Origin: Alteromonadaceae bacterium Bs31
GTDB taxonomy: Bacteria > Pseudomonadota > Gammaproteobacteria > Pseudomonadales > Cellvibrionaceae
Assembly (NCBI GenBank): GCA_900177435.1
Contig: FXAI01000009.1
Location: 1 to 64,000 of the forward strand
Reading direction: 5' to 3'
DNA length: 64,000 nucleotides
The notes beneath the pieces were generated by a model that did no database searches, was not told the DNA's origin, and was given only the letters and a program-made list of their open reading frames with translations. Position 1 is the stretch's first letter. Each line of letters begins with the position of its first letter. Of the stretch, positions 18,037-26,896 are shown in pieces. The position numbers were made by a program, and so were the translations under genes.

Positions 18037-18654
18037 ATGGCTTTATTGCAGCATGCGTTTGGAATTATGACCAATCCCTCGGCGGAGTGGGTGTCTGTTC
18101 GCGATGATAAAAGCTCATTCAAACAGGTGTTTCTTGGCCATGTTCCTTTTTTGGCTCTCATTCCCGCGATTGCATCTTTCTATGGCGTAACGCAGGTTGG
18201 CTGGAGTGTTGGTGATGGTGAGGCTATCAAATTGACGGTCGATTCCGCACTCACACTTTGCGCAGTAACGTATTTTGCACTGATTATCGGCGTCTTCGTT
18301 TTGGGTGAGTTCATTAACTGGATGTCTCGTACCTATGGTGTTACCGACAGCGAAGAACGTCGCCACCACGCTGGTACAGCCTTGGCCGTTTGCGTAACCA
18401 CTCCCCTGTTTCTTGCGGGGGTATTTCTAATTAAGCCCTCGATTTGGCTCAATGCGCTGGCAATGATTGTAGCGGGCTCCTACGCGGTGTATCTGATCTA
18501 TCGCGGCTTGCCTGTGGTGATGAATATCGATAAGGACAGAGCGTTTATGTACTCTTCATCGGTGATCACAGTGGGCTTGGTGCTTATGGTCACAGCTATG
18601 ATTGGCACCGTGCTTGTTTGGGGCATGGGCGTTGGTCCTCTGTATGTTGACTAG
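18037..18654 (+). CDS. YIP1-family inner-membrane protein
   Basis: The 205-residue protein has five predicted hydrophobic helices (about 37-55, 68-92, 112-132, 136-155, 175-198) after a short N-terminal region containing NPSAEWVSVRDD, typical of bacterial YIP1-domain proteins. The function of the bacterial members is not established. A strong ribosome-binding site, TTAGGAGG, precedes the ATG. It stands alone between sspB and an exonuclease-like gene and is followed by a clear terminator. Confidence 0.85.
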   Translation: MALLQHAFGIMTNPSAEWVSVRDDKSSFKQVFLGHVPFLALIPAIASFYGVTQVGWSVGDGEAIKLTVDSALTLCAVTYFALIIGVFVLGEFINWMSRTYGVTDSEERRHHAGTALAVCVTTPLFLAGVFLIKPSIWLNALAMIVAGSYAVYLIYRGLPVVMNIDKDRAFMYSSSVITVGLVLMVTAMIGTVLVWGMGVGPLYVD

Positions 18655-18672
18655 ATTCTCGGTGTTGTTCGT

Positions 18673-18702
18673 GAAAAACGGCGCTTAGGCGTCGTTTTTT
18701 TT
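18673..18702 (+). terminator. Rho-independent terminator after the YIP1 gene
   Basis: AAAACGGCGC and GCGTCGTTTT pair over ten positions (one G-T) around TTAG, followed by a run of T. Confidence 0.85.
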
Positions 18703-18737
18703 ACTAAGCTAGAGTAAGTGCAACTGAGGATTGATTG

Positions 18738-19274
18738 ATGAAAGATAATAAAAATTACAGTTTTCCGGCGATTCTCGATTTTGAAGCCTCAGGCTTTGGT
18801 AGCGACAGTTACCCTATAGAGGTGGGCGTGGTGTCCGAGTTTGGAGAACGATACTGTGCACTCATTCAGCCAAAGTCTGACTGGAATCACTGGAACATGG
18901 ATGCTGCGCAAATTCATAAAATCCCACGAAGCTCGTTGGTGCAACTCGGCAAACCCGTGATTCAGGTGTGCGAAGAGTTAAATACCTTGCTTGAGGGCAG
19001 AAGAGTGTATTGCGATGCTTGGGCCCACGACAATGTGTGGATGATAAAGCTCTTTCATGCTGCTGCTATGGCCCCCAGCTTTTATCTTAGCCCGATTGAA
19101 TCCATTATCACCGAAGCGCAGATAAGTATCTGGGATGACACTAAAAAGCGAGTGCAAAGAAATCTCGGTGTGCTTCGCCATCGCGCTAGTAGTGATGCGC
19201 TTGTTATTCAGCAGACCTTTCTCGAGTCAAAAAGAGCCTCCGACGCGGGGCTTAATAAAAGATTGCAGGCTTAG
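18738..19274 (+). CDS. DEDDh-type 3'-5' exonuclease family protein
   Basis: The 178-residue protein has an exonuclease-like first motif, LDFEASGFG (Asp and Glu metal ligands, near residue 13), an Asp in the AWAHDNVWM region, and a C-terminal HRASSDALV motif (His and Asp) as in the DEDDh superfamily. These enzymes trim DNA or RNA 3' ends; the substrate here is unknown. I chose the ATG at 18738, with GAGGA about 8 bases upstream, over the adjacent TTG. It stands as a single gene, convergent with the M48 protease gene. Confidence 0.82.
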   Translation: MKDNKNYSFPAILDFEASGFGSDSYPIEVGVVSEFGERYCALIQPKSDWNHWNMDAAQIHKIPRSSLVQLGKPVIQVCEELNTLLEGRRVYCDAWAHDNVWMIKLFHAAAMAPSFYLSPIESIITEAQISIWDDTKKRVQRNLGVLRHRASSDALVIQQTFLESKRASDAGLNKRLQA

Positions 19275-19277
19275 TTG

Positions 19278-21206
19278 TTAGCTTACCAGAGGCGGTACGG
19301 GGCAATCCATCGAGTCTGCTATTGCTCGGAATAATTCCGCTTCTACCGGTGTGACCACACCATCTGCTGAAATAATCTCTGTCATTGCTTTTAGCAGACG
19401 TGGTTTTTGTAATAGCTTTAATTCAGATAGTTTTTGTATTGCTTCATCAATGGGGCGATAAGAAAAATCATCGGTGTTGAGCGTGAATTTCACGTTTTTG
19501 AGGCCGATAGCTTCTACCCCTTTTTGGAACGCTCCCCCTGGTGATGCGCTTTTTCCAGCATCAACAATCAAGCTAAAAATCAGACTGATTTCTTTCGGCA
19601 AATCACTCAGGCTGTATTTTACTTCGGGCACTTTTGCTTCAGCATTGTTCGTTACAATTCTGTATACACACCATTCAAATAGGCTCACCTTTCTATCCGC
19701 TTGAATGAGTGTTTTTAAATTATTTTTAAACACCTTGTATTGCGGAGCCGAGAGAAGTTTCAATGCGGGAATGGTCATTTCGATCAGGGCTATATGCTGA
19801 GTGCGAGGCAGCTGGAATACGTACTGATAGAGCTTTTTCATTACTTGAAAGGTGCTTGGGTGAGCGCTGTCTTGAAGGTGGGCTATCTGTTGAGTGCGCA
19901 CAGCTCTATCGTTATCGAGTAAGAGGCAGTAAATTAATGCTCGAGCACTGAAAGGCTGGTGTGCAGCATCTCGCAGTATCTGGGGTATCGCCTCAACTAC
20001 GGCGCGTGCGTGCTGTACGTGTTCTACACCGGGTTCGCCGATGGTTCCAATGGCAGCCCCGGAAAACTGTTCTCCGTGTATGGCTTGTGTTTGTGCGGCA
20101 AAGCCCATGCTCGCTGCATGAGGTTTGGTTTGCTGTCGCTGGGTTTGCTGTAATTCTTCATCGGGATGAATATAACCGCCGTTCCAATCCGGTAACACTC
20201 GTCGAATTCTATCGTGCAGCGGTGGGTGGGTTGCCATCATACCGCCCAGGGCGGATTTTATTCCCTGACAGAAATACATGTGGCTGAATTGAGAAGCGGC
20301 GCTGCTGCCAATTAATGAGCCCTCGTGGAAACCGCCGATTTTTTTCAGCGCGTTGCCGATGCCCGGTGGATTTCGCGTAAATTGCACCGCAGATGCGTCT
20401 GCCAGGAATTCACGTTGCCTGCTCACCGCTGACTTAATAATGCTGCCAAAAAAGGTTCCCCCATAGCCTATTGCCACAAGTGCTAAACCCAGCCCCAGCT
20501 GTGCGCCAGCGCCTTTCGAGCGTGAGCCGTAGCGACGCGCGGATGATCCGCGAAGAATTACATAACCAATAAGGCCAATAATCAATACGCCGTGTAATAC
20601 TGCCACCAGTCGCATGTTTAAGCGCATGTCGCCGTTGTGAATGTGGCTGAACTCATGGGCGATAACGCCTTGTAGTTCGTCCCGATTGAGTAAGTTAATG
20701 CAGCCTCGTGTCACACCAATTACGGCGTCTCTGCGGGAAAGCCCCGCCGCGAAGGCATTGATACCTGCATCCTCTATAACGTATACCGGAGGAACCGGGT
20801 TACCGGAGGCGATGGCCATTTCTTCTACCACGTTAAGGGTTTTTAACTCCTCGTCATTCGCGCCGTCGTATGTTAAAGGGCGCCCGCCAAGTGCTTCTGC
20901 AACCTTTTTTCCTCCGCCACTGAGCTGTAGATATTTATAGATGGTACCCATGGCGACCACCGTTATTACCGCCAGCGCGACCCATAAGGCTGTTTCTGTT
21001 TGAGCGAAATGTATTAGATGCTGTAACAGTGGCGTGTTTTGGGCTTGTGCGGCGTTTACGCTGGTAACATAGGTTTGAAAAAAATAGAAGAAAACACCGA
21101 GAGCAATCACAGTGATTGCAATCAGGCTTGCGACGGCAAGAATTAACAGGCCTACCAGCAAGCCCGTTTTTTGCCTTGCGGCATCTTGATGTTGAAAAAA
21201 ATTCAT
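19278..21206 (-). CDS. M48-family membrane metalloprotease with C-terminal TerB-like region
   Basis: This 642-residue protein is about twice the length of HtpX. It has two N-terminal membrane segments (about 15-45 and 72-92), zinc motif HEFSH at 184-188, two further hydrophobic helices (about 203-220 and 240-260), and a downstream REFLADASA segment giving the third zinc ligand Glu. The C-terminal 300 residues are soluble; the last 140 or so look helical and TerB-like (SADGVVTPVEAELF). It lies 57 bp after lemA on the same strand. LemA-M48 pairs are common and are thought to act in membrane-protein quality control; the substrate is unknown. Confidence 0.9.
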   Translation of the reverse strand: MNFFQHQDAARQKTGLLVGLLILAVASLIAITVIALGVFFYFFQTYVTSVNAAQAQNTPLLQHLIHFAQTETALWVALAVITVVAMGTIYKYLQLSGGGKKVAEALGGRPLTYDGANDEELKTLNVVEEMAIASGNPVPPVYVIEDAGINAFAAGLSRRDAVIGVTRGCINLLNRDELQGVIAHEFSHIHNGDMRLNMRLVAVLHGVLIIGLIGYVILRGSSARRYGSRSKGAGAQLGLGLALVAIGYGGTFFGSIIKSAVSRQREFLADASAVQFTRNPPGIGNALKKIGGFHEGSLIGSSAASQFSHMYFCQGIKSALGGMMATHPPLHDRIRRVLPDWNGGYIHPDEELQQTQRQQTKPHAASMGFAAQTQAIHGEQFSGAAIGTIGEPGVEHVQHARAVVEAIPQILRDAAHQPFSARALIYCLLLDNDRAVRTQQIAHLQDSAHPSTFQVMKKLYQYVFQLPRTQHIALIEMTIPALKLLSAPQYKVFKNNLKTLIQADRKVSLFEWCVYRIVTNNAEAKVPEVKYSLSDLPKEISLIFSLIVDAGKSASPGGAFQKGVEAIGLKNVKFTLNTDDFSYRPIDEAIQKLSELKLLQKPRLLKAMTEIISADGVVTPVEAELFRAIADSMDCPVPPLVS

Positions 21207-21263
21207 GTGCTTTCCTTTTTCTAATTAATGTCGCGCGCTGCTGGAATTAACAAGCCGCTACAA

Positions 21264-21860
21264 TTAAAAAGAAACTTTTGGAGCAGCCTGAATTTGTGCG
21301 CTGTCTTCAAACTCCAGTAACTCCGCATCCTTAGAATGGCCGAACATACTGGCAAAGGCTACCGGAGGGAAGCTCTGGCGGAAGGTGTTGTATTCCGTAA
21401 CTGCGTCATTAAAAGCCTGTCGCGAGAATGCAACTCGATTTTCCGTAGACGTGAGTTCTTCTGTAAGCTGGCTCATATTGGAGCTGGCTTTTAAATCTGG
21501 GTAGGCCTCCATAACAACATTCAGTCGGCCTAATGCTCCGGCGAGTGCACCTTCCGCACCAGCCAGAGATTGCATGGCTGCGGCATCACCTATATTTTCT
21601 GAGGCTGTTTTTAAGCCTGCGAGCGCAGTGTTTCTCGCGCTGATAACGGCCTCGAGAGTTTCCCTTTCGTGAGCCATATAGCCTTTAACGGTTTCCACCA
21701 GGTTGGGAATTAAATCGTAGCGACGTTTTAGTTGTGTTTCGATTTGGGCGAAGGCATTTTGAAATCTGTTTTTTAGGGCAACCAGCCTGTTGTAAATAGA
21801 GATTACATAAAAAACCAGGCCCACAAGAATAACAAGGGTAACGATGTTGGCGACTGACAT
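21264..21860 (-). CDS. lemA: LemA family protein
   Basis: The 198-residue protein has one N-terminal helix (about 4-24) and the LemA core: FAQIETQLKRRYDLIPNLV, then VKGYMAHERETLE and SRQAFNDAVTEYNTF, forming long helices facing the outside. The start at 21860 is preceded by AGGAG; an open frame reaching to 21968 lacks a ribosome-binding site and has no LemA similarity. It is paired with the M48 protease gene downstream. Confidence 0.92.
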   Translation of the reverse strand: MSVANIVTLVILVGLVFYVISIYNRLVALKNRFQNAFAQIETQLKRRYDLIPNLVETVKGYMAHERETLEAVISARNTALAGLKTASENIGDAAAMQSLAGAEGALAGALGRLNVVMEAYPDLKASSNMSQLTEELTSTENRVAFSRQAFNDAVTEYNTFRQSFPPVAFASMFGHSKDAELLEFEDSAQIQAAPKVSF

Positions 21861-22181
21861 AGAGCGCTCCTGCTGTTTATTGTCTGAAATGCTCTGAAGA
21901 GGGGTCAGAGACTTTCTAAAGTCTACTACAGTCGGCGCGAATGCCAAGCCTGTATGTATCAACTCCACGCTTTATCGAAAAGCCATGAATGGGGAAAGGG
22001 GCTGTCTGTTGTGGATGGTGTCTGGAAACTCCGCTCTGTTAATCGGGGCGCCAAAGTGTGCGCTGCTGCCCTTGAAAATACACAGATCGTTCAGGGGCGT
22101 GTATGCTATCGCCTCGGTTTGACGCGGCGCTAGAGAGAACGAAGAGCGCATATAATCCGGGTAGAACAGAGGATAGTTGCC
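21861..22181 (+). other. Intergenic region between lemA and thiolase (divergent)
   Basis: No gene can be supported. A TATAAT occurs at 22151-22156, 30 bp before the thiolase gene, but the only TTGAC-like box (22119-22124) is 26 bp upstream of it, too far for a standard promoter. A short open frame, ending at a TAG near 22131, reads across the interval without recognisable similarity. Confidence 0.4.
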
Positions 22182-23363
22182 ATGAATACTAATTCAATAG
22201 TTATTGCTGGCTATGCTAGAACGCCCATGGGAGGCATGCAGGGCGTTTTTAGTGATCTTCCAGCTCCAGCTCTGGGTGCTGAGGCTATAAAAGGCGCTTT
22301 ACTGGATGCTGGCGTTAGTGTTAATCAAGTTGATGAAGTGATTATGGGCTGCGTGCTTCCCGCTGGAATGGGGCAGGCCCCAGCCAGGCAGGCGTCACTA
22401 GCCGCAGGCATACCTAACAAGGTTCCTACTACTACAGTGAATAAAGTGTGTGGGTCTGGGCTTAAGTCTTTGATTATGGGCTATCGATCCATACAGTTGG
22501 GTGAGTTGGATGTTGTCGTGGCGGGAGGTATGGAAAACATGACCCGTGCGCCCTACATACTTGCCAATGCTCGCAGTGGAATGCGCCTTGGCCATGGCGA
22601 GGTTTTGGACCATATGTTCCTCGATGGTTTGCAGGATGCCTACAGCGGCGACTTAATGGGTAACTATGCTGAGGCTACCGCCGAGAAATATGGATTTAGT
22701 CGCGAAGACCAGGATTCCTTTGCCATAGAGTCTTTGAACCGCTCTCTTAAGGCAATTCAAGAAGGAAAATTCAAGCGGGAAATCGTGCCCGTTACGCTAA
22801 AGTCGCGCAAGGGCGATATCCTTATCGATGTAGACGAGCAACCTGGAAATGCGCGCCCCGATAAAATTCCGCAATTGCGACCAGCTTTTAAAAAGGGCGG
22901 TACCGTTACTGCTGCCAACTCCAGTTCAATTTCAGATGGCGCAGCAGCCTTGGTTCTTATGAAAGAGAGCTATGCTCGTGCTCACGGTGTCAGGCCCATC
23001 GCAAAAATAGCGGGTTATGCGGAGTATGCTCACCAACCTGAATGGTTTACAACTGCACCCGTGGGGGCAGTGAATCGCCTGTTGGAGCAAACTTCCTGGT
23101 CTGTATCAGACCTTGATCTTATTGAAGTCAATGAGGCTTTTGCGGTTGTCACGCTGGCAGCAATAAAAGACCTGGGCCTGGACCATAAAAAAGTCAACGT
23201 GCATGGTGGCGCTTGCGCCTTGGGTCATCCTTTGGGTGCCTCCGGCGCACGTGTGCTTTGTACTTTGCTGGCCGCTTTGGAAACCTATAGCCTGCAACGC
23301 GGTATAGCGGCTCTTTGTATTGGTGGCGGAGAGGGCATAGCTATGGCTGTGGAGATGGTGTAA
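22182..23363 (+). CDS. Acetyl-CoA C-acetyltransferase (thiolase)
   Basis: The 393-residue thiolase has the nucleophile Cys90 in NKVCGSG, the EVNEAFA motif, the C-terminal GGACALGHPLGASG motif carrying the catalytic His, and CIGGGEGIA with the second Cys. It condenses two acetyl-CoA to acetoacetyl-CoA or runs the reverse cleavage. This type feeds polyhydroxybutyrate synthesis, ketone-body use or short-chain degradation; with no phaB, phaC or fad gene nearby the pathway cannot be fixed. It stands alone and is convergent with dolP. Confidence 0.93.
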   Translation: MNTNSIVIAGYARTPMGGMQGVFSDLPAPALGAEAIKGALLDAGVSVNQVDEVIMGCVLPAGMGQAPARQASLAAGIPNKVPTTTVNKVCGSGLKSLIMGYRSIQLGELDVVVAGGMENMTRAPYILANARSGMRLGHGEVLDHMFLDGLQDAYSGDLMGNYAEATAEKYGFSREDQDSFAIESLNRSLKAIQEGKFKREIVPVTLKSRKGDILIDVDEQPGNARPDKIPQLRPAFKKGGTVTAANSSSISDGAAALVLMKESYARAHGVRPIAKIAGYAEYAHQPEWFTTAPVGAVNRLLEQTSWSVSDLDLIEVNEAFAVVTLAAIKDLGLDHKKVNVHGGACALGHPLGASGARVLCTLLAALETYSLQRGIAALCIGGGEGIAMAVEMV

Positions 23364-23396
23364 GGCCTGTTTGATTTTCGGATGGTAAGCTGCAAG

Positions 23397-23975
23397 TTAT
23401 TCGATATATTCGATTGCGCGAATCACTTTTTTAACGCCACCGGTACTGGCAACCACTTCGGTAATTTTTTCTGCCTGGACCTGAGTCATAAGCCCCATTA
23501 AAAAAACGACCTCATCCTCTACAATGACCTTAACGCGACCAGAATCGATATCTCGATGGCCAAACAGTTTTGAATTAATTTTTAGTTCAAGGTACTCATC
23601 GTTGGTGCGAGAAAGAAAGCTGGATTGAGACTGAATCTGTAATTCGTTGTAGACCTGCCGCACACGAGCCACCTCTCTCGCTGTTTTACCTGCCAGTTCA
23701 TAGGCCTCTTTACTGGGTACCTCGCCAGTGATTAAAACCGTCTGGTTAAATGTATATACATTGACATGTGCTTCGTGCAGTTCATCGCTGGCTTTGCGAA
23801 TATTGACGGCAACAATGGTACTAATATTCCCATCGTCCCATTTGTCACCCAGGGTTCGCTTTCCCGGGTCTGTTTTGATGGGCGCTCGTGTGGTTGCGTC
23901 TACGATAGAAACACAAGCGCTTAGAGAAAAAGGCACAAGGATAGAAAAAATAATGAGTAAAGCAGATTTCAGCAT
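23397..23975 (-). CDS. dolP: BON-domain outer-membrane lipoprotein DolP (YraP)
   Basis: The 192-residue lipoprotein has a signal peptide ending in lipobox LSAC (Cys near residue 21) and two BON domains (about 45-115 and 120-190). The start at 23975 gives a proper signal peptide and lies just after the diaA stop; a longer frame to 24053 overlaps diaA. DolP supports outer-membrane integrity and the BAM machinery in E. coli. It is the last gene of the lpoA-yraN-diaA-dolP cluster, a widely conserved order. Confidence 0.92.
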   Translation of the reverse strand: MLKSALLIIFSILVPFSLSACVSIVDATTRAPIKTDPGKRTLGDKWDDGNISTIVAVNIRKASDELHEAHVNVYTFNQTVLITGEVPSKEAYELAGKTAREVARVRQVYNELQIQSQSSFLSRTNDEYLELKINSKLFGHRDIDSGRVKVIVEDEVVFLMGLMTQVQAEKITEVVASTGGVKKVIRAIEYIE

Positions 23976-23982
23976 TATTTGT

Positions 23983-24567
23983 TTATTCGATTCCAAATAG
24001 TTTATTGTCGATAAGGTCGCAAAGGCAAAATAACACCAATAGATGTATTTCATGTATGCGCCCGCGGGAATTCACTGCGGCGCAGATCTCAAGATCATTG
24101 ACCTCCATTAAGGTAGAAAGATCCCCACCATCTCTCCCGGTTAGCGCAACAACATTTACGCCTCTTTCGTGAGCGGCGCTTACTGCCGAGATTAAATTGG
24201 CAGAATTGCCGCTGCTGCTGAGTGCCAGTAGAACATCCCCCTGTTGTCCAAGTGCGCGTATGGGCTTAGCGTATATATCACTGTAATTGTAGTCGGCGGC
24301 GATAGCGGTGTAGGTTGAAACCGTGCTGCCTAACCAGATAGCCGGGAGGCTGGGGCGTTCTTTTTCATAGCGATCCAACAGCGAGGATGTGAAAATCTGG
24401 GCGAGAGCTGAAGAGGTGCCATTGCCGCAAACTAATATTTTTTTGTCGGCGAGGAGGGCATTGACCAGCATGTCCCCGGCTTGATCGATTAATGGAGCAA
24501 GTTCTTCTCCAACCTGCATTTTTGCTTCGACACTTTTTTGAAATAAATTGTAAACACGTTGGCTCAT
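23983..24567 (-). CDS. diaA: DiaA/GmhA-like SIS-domain protein
   Basis: The 194-residue SIS-domain protein has the phosphosugar-binding type loops CGNGTSSALAQ and LALSSSGNSANLI. By position between yraN and dolP it corresponds to DiaA, which binds DnaA and promotes initiation at oriC, rather than to the heptose isomerase GmhA, which belongs to the same family. The sequence alone does not separate the two fully. Confidence 0.88.
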   Translation of the reverse strand: MSQRVYNLFQKSVEAKMQVGEELAPLIDQAGDMLVNALLADKKILVCGNGTSSALAQIFTSSLLDRYEKERPSLPAIWLGSTVSTYTAIAADYNYSDIYAKPIRALGQQGDVLLALSSSGNSANLISAVSAAHERGVNVVALTGRDGGDLSTLMEVNDLEICAAVNSRGRIHEIHLLVLFCLCDLIDNKLFGIE

Positions 24568-24596
24568 GAGCTTCGCTTATAGTATTAAAAAGGGAC

Positions 24597-24962
24597 CTAA
24601 AAGGCGGCGGGGATCCAGTCTAGATTGTGCCCGTCGCTGGCGACCACATCAAATCGCATGGCGGTATTTTCGGGAAGTTTTTTTTCCAGCAGGTAATGCT
24701 GGGAGCTTAGAATAACTTTTTGTTGCTTTTGGGCGGTGACCGTTTCAGCGGCCGAGCCAAACTGGCTGGATTTACGCAAACGGACTTCCACAAACACCAG
24801 GGTATTCGCCGTTTTCATTATCAAATCAATTTCACCGTATTTACATTGGTAGTTGCGGTGAAGTAAGCGCAAGCCGTTTTTTTCAAGGTGAAGCAGGGCT
24901 GCGTATTCCGCATCATCACCTGCTTTTCGCTTAGCGGTTGTTTTGCGAGCTTTAAATATCAT
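24597..24962 (-). CDS. yraN: YraN family protein (UPF0102), predicted endonuclease-like
   Basis: The family core is present: KAGDDAEYAALLHLEKNG, CKYGEIDLIM and TLVFVEVRLRKSS, a restriction-endonuclease-like Asp/Glu-x-Arg/Lys arrangement. The function is not established. I chose the ATG at 24962 (121 residues), which overlaps the end of lpoA by 11 bp and suggests coupling; an open frame to 25028 would add 22 unrelated residues. Confidence 0.9.
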   Translation of the reverse strand: MIFKARKTTAKRKAGDDAEYAALLHLEKNGLRLLHRNYQCKYGEIDLIMKTANTLVFVEVRLRKSSQFGSAAETVTAQKQQKVILSSQHYLLEKKLPENTAMRFDVVASDGHNLDWIPAAF

Positions 24963-26886
24963 CTTGATAGGCAACCGTGGGCGTCGCGTAGGCTCTGCCG
25001 CGAATAAACTGGGCCCAGGTTTGCTCACGCACTACGCGTCTATGGTCGTCAAGGCTCAAGGTACCCGTGCTGCCGTAATAACGGGCGTTGCGCAGCTCGT
25101 CTAATTGGCGCAAGCGGGGGTAGAGGTGAAAGGCGTCCACACCCAGCGCGTATAAACGCTGGTAGGCGCTGTTGCGCGTGCTGTGTTTATCAATGGCCTG
25201 TTTCTCGGGGAGCGCTTCATTGAAAAACCAGGGTAGGGTGGCAAAACGAATGCCGTTCATATCTCTATCGGCATTACTATCTATTTCGCCGTTGTAAATA
25301 TAACTGGTGGAATACACGGGAATGTCGCCGGCATAGTGGAAGGCCAGAATGGGCTTGATTTGGCGTGCCTGACTCGGGTGAGCCATTAAAAATATCAGGT
25401 CGATATCTTTACGCGGGCGGGGTTCCGCTTCCAGCGCCTGCCCAAGGATTTGCCGAATTCGGCTCGCGCGGGCCTGGCTGTCGCTAACATCCATGGCATC
25501 GCGGACAAGGTTGGAATAGTCCTTCTGGCTTTTGAATCGATAGTCTCCGGCCAGTGAGCCACCCATGTACTGCCATTGCTCTATAAAGGTTTGCGCACCG
25601 CGATCGCCCCAAGGATTAGCGGGCGCAAGTACCATGGCGCGCCGCATACCGTCGCGCCAGGCGCGAACGGCCACTTGTTTGGCCTCGTCTTCAACCGCCA
25701 AGCCAAACTGGAATAACTGCAGGGTGTCGCCAACGGGGTTTTCCGGGTAATTTAGCGCCAAAGTGGGCACGGCTAGTGCTGGCCTCAGGGCGAGTTCATC
25801 TATTTTGTCTTTGTCGAGAGGCCCTATGACTACCTGTGCTCCCTCCAGCACGACCTGGTCGTACAGTTCGTTTATATTTTTACTGCTGGTATCGTAAAAA
25901 CGGAGATCGGGTTGCTTATCGCTGCTAGTCGCTGTTTCATAGAACGCGGCCATCATGCCATCGCGGATCGCATCTGCGGCACCGGAGAGTTTTCCCGTTA
26001 GTGGGAGTAAAACCGCTATTTGCCGGGCTTGTTCCTCCACCAGTTGTTTTAGCAGTTGCAGGTCTGCTGGCAAACGCAGGCTCGCCGGGTGTTCAGGCCA
26101 GCGCTGCGCCCAGCTTTCGACGCTTTGCAGCTGCATGCGCATATTGGTTTGGTTATCTTTGCTCAGCCTGGCCAAGGTGTACCAGCCCCGCAAGATTGGC
26201 TCTTTTTGCATCTGCGATTCCATTTGCAGGTCTTTCAGCGGAAGCTCCATAAGCGCAAGCCAGGTGAGATCCTGGTTCAGGTCTCGCTCATCTGCCAGTT
26301 GCTCCGGGTTTTTTTCATAAAGAGTATCTATAGTAATGCGTTCAGATATGCACTCTCTGTATTCTGCAATATCACACAGCAGTGTGGCGCGTAAATCTCG
26401 GCTGAATAGCTGGACGTCTATTGCTTGTGATGCCAAAAGCTTAATGAAGCGCTCTTCCCACAGGTGGCGTTTGGCAATAAAGTGCTCACCCTCAGCCAGA
26501 GCGGTGCGTGCCGATAGCAGTGAGTATGTGAAATAATGATCGTCTGACAGTGCTGGCGGGAATATAGTGTTGAGGGTGTTTTGCGCCCAAGGGTAGTCCC
26601 GTAATGCCAGCATTTTATCGATGGCATCGAGAGTGTAGGCTAGGCGTTGATCTCCGCTTGCCTGGTCGGCCTTTACCAGCAGCTCTTCCACTTGCTCGCG
26701 GTTCACTGAGGCCTCGCTTGCGAGTGTTGGCCCATCCTTTACCGATGGTGAGCCACAGGCACTGAGCAGGAACGTAAAGCACAGCAGGCTCAGGTAAAAA
26801 AAGCGTTTAATAAACGCAGAATCCAGCGAATTGAATGGCAATCGAAGCAAAAAATTATCCCCCAAAACGTTATCCCCAAAAGGCAA
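24952..26886 (-). CDS. lpoA: LpoA, outer-membrane lipoprotein activator of penicillin-binding protein
   Basis: The 644-residue lipoprotein has lipobox LLSAC, an N-terminal TPR-like helical domain (about 60-280) and a C-terminal domain resembling periplasmic binding proteins (about 285-630, starting IAVLLPLTGKLSGAA). LpoA crosses the periplasm and activates PBP1A; mrcA is also in this window. The ATG at 26886 leaves only 10 bp to the divergent rsmI and gives an overlong signal n-region, so the true start may be a TTG some 12-15 codons in. Confidence 0.93.
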   Translation of the reverse strand: MPFGDNVLGDNFLLRLPFNSLDSAFIKRFFYLSLLCFTFLLSACGSPSVKDGPTLASEASVNREQVEELLVKADQASGDQRLAYTLDAIDKMLALRDYPWAQNTLNTIFPPALSDDHYFTYSLLSARTALAEGEHFIAKRHLWEERFIKLLASQAIDVQLFSRDLRATLLCDIAEYRECISERITIDTLYEKNPEQLADERDLNQDLTWLALMELPLKDLQMESQMQKEPILRGWYTLARLSKDNQTNMRMQLQSVESWAQRWPEHPASLRLPADLQLLKQLVEEQARQIAVLLPLTGKLSGAADAIRDGMMAAFYETATSSDKQPDLRFYDTSSKNINELYDQVVLEGAQVVIGPLDKDKIDELALRPALAVPTLALNYPENPVGDTLQLFQFGLAVEDEAKQVAVRAWRDGMRRAMVLAPANPWGDRGAQTFIEQWQYMGGSLAGDYRFKSQKDYSNLVRDAMDVSDSQARASRIRQILGQALEAEPRPRKDIDLIFLMAHPSQARQIKPILAFHYAGDIPVYSTSYIYNGEIDSNADRDMNGIRFATLPWFFNEALPEKQAIDKHSTRNSAYQRLYALGVDAFHLYPRLRQLDELRNARYYGSTGTLSLDDHRRVVREQTWAQFIRGRAYATPTVAYQDDI

Positions 26887-26896
26887 TATATAGCAA

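Noticed and set aside
21969-22181. Possible gene remnant upstream of the thiolase
   Set aside because: A short frame reads through but matches nothing I recognise; a promoter or leader is at least as likely.
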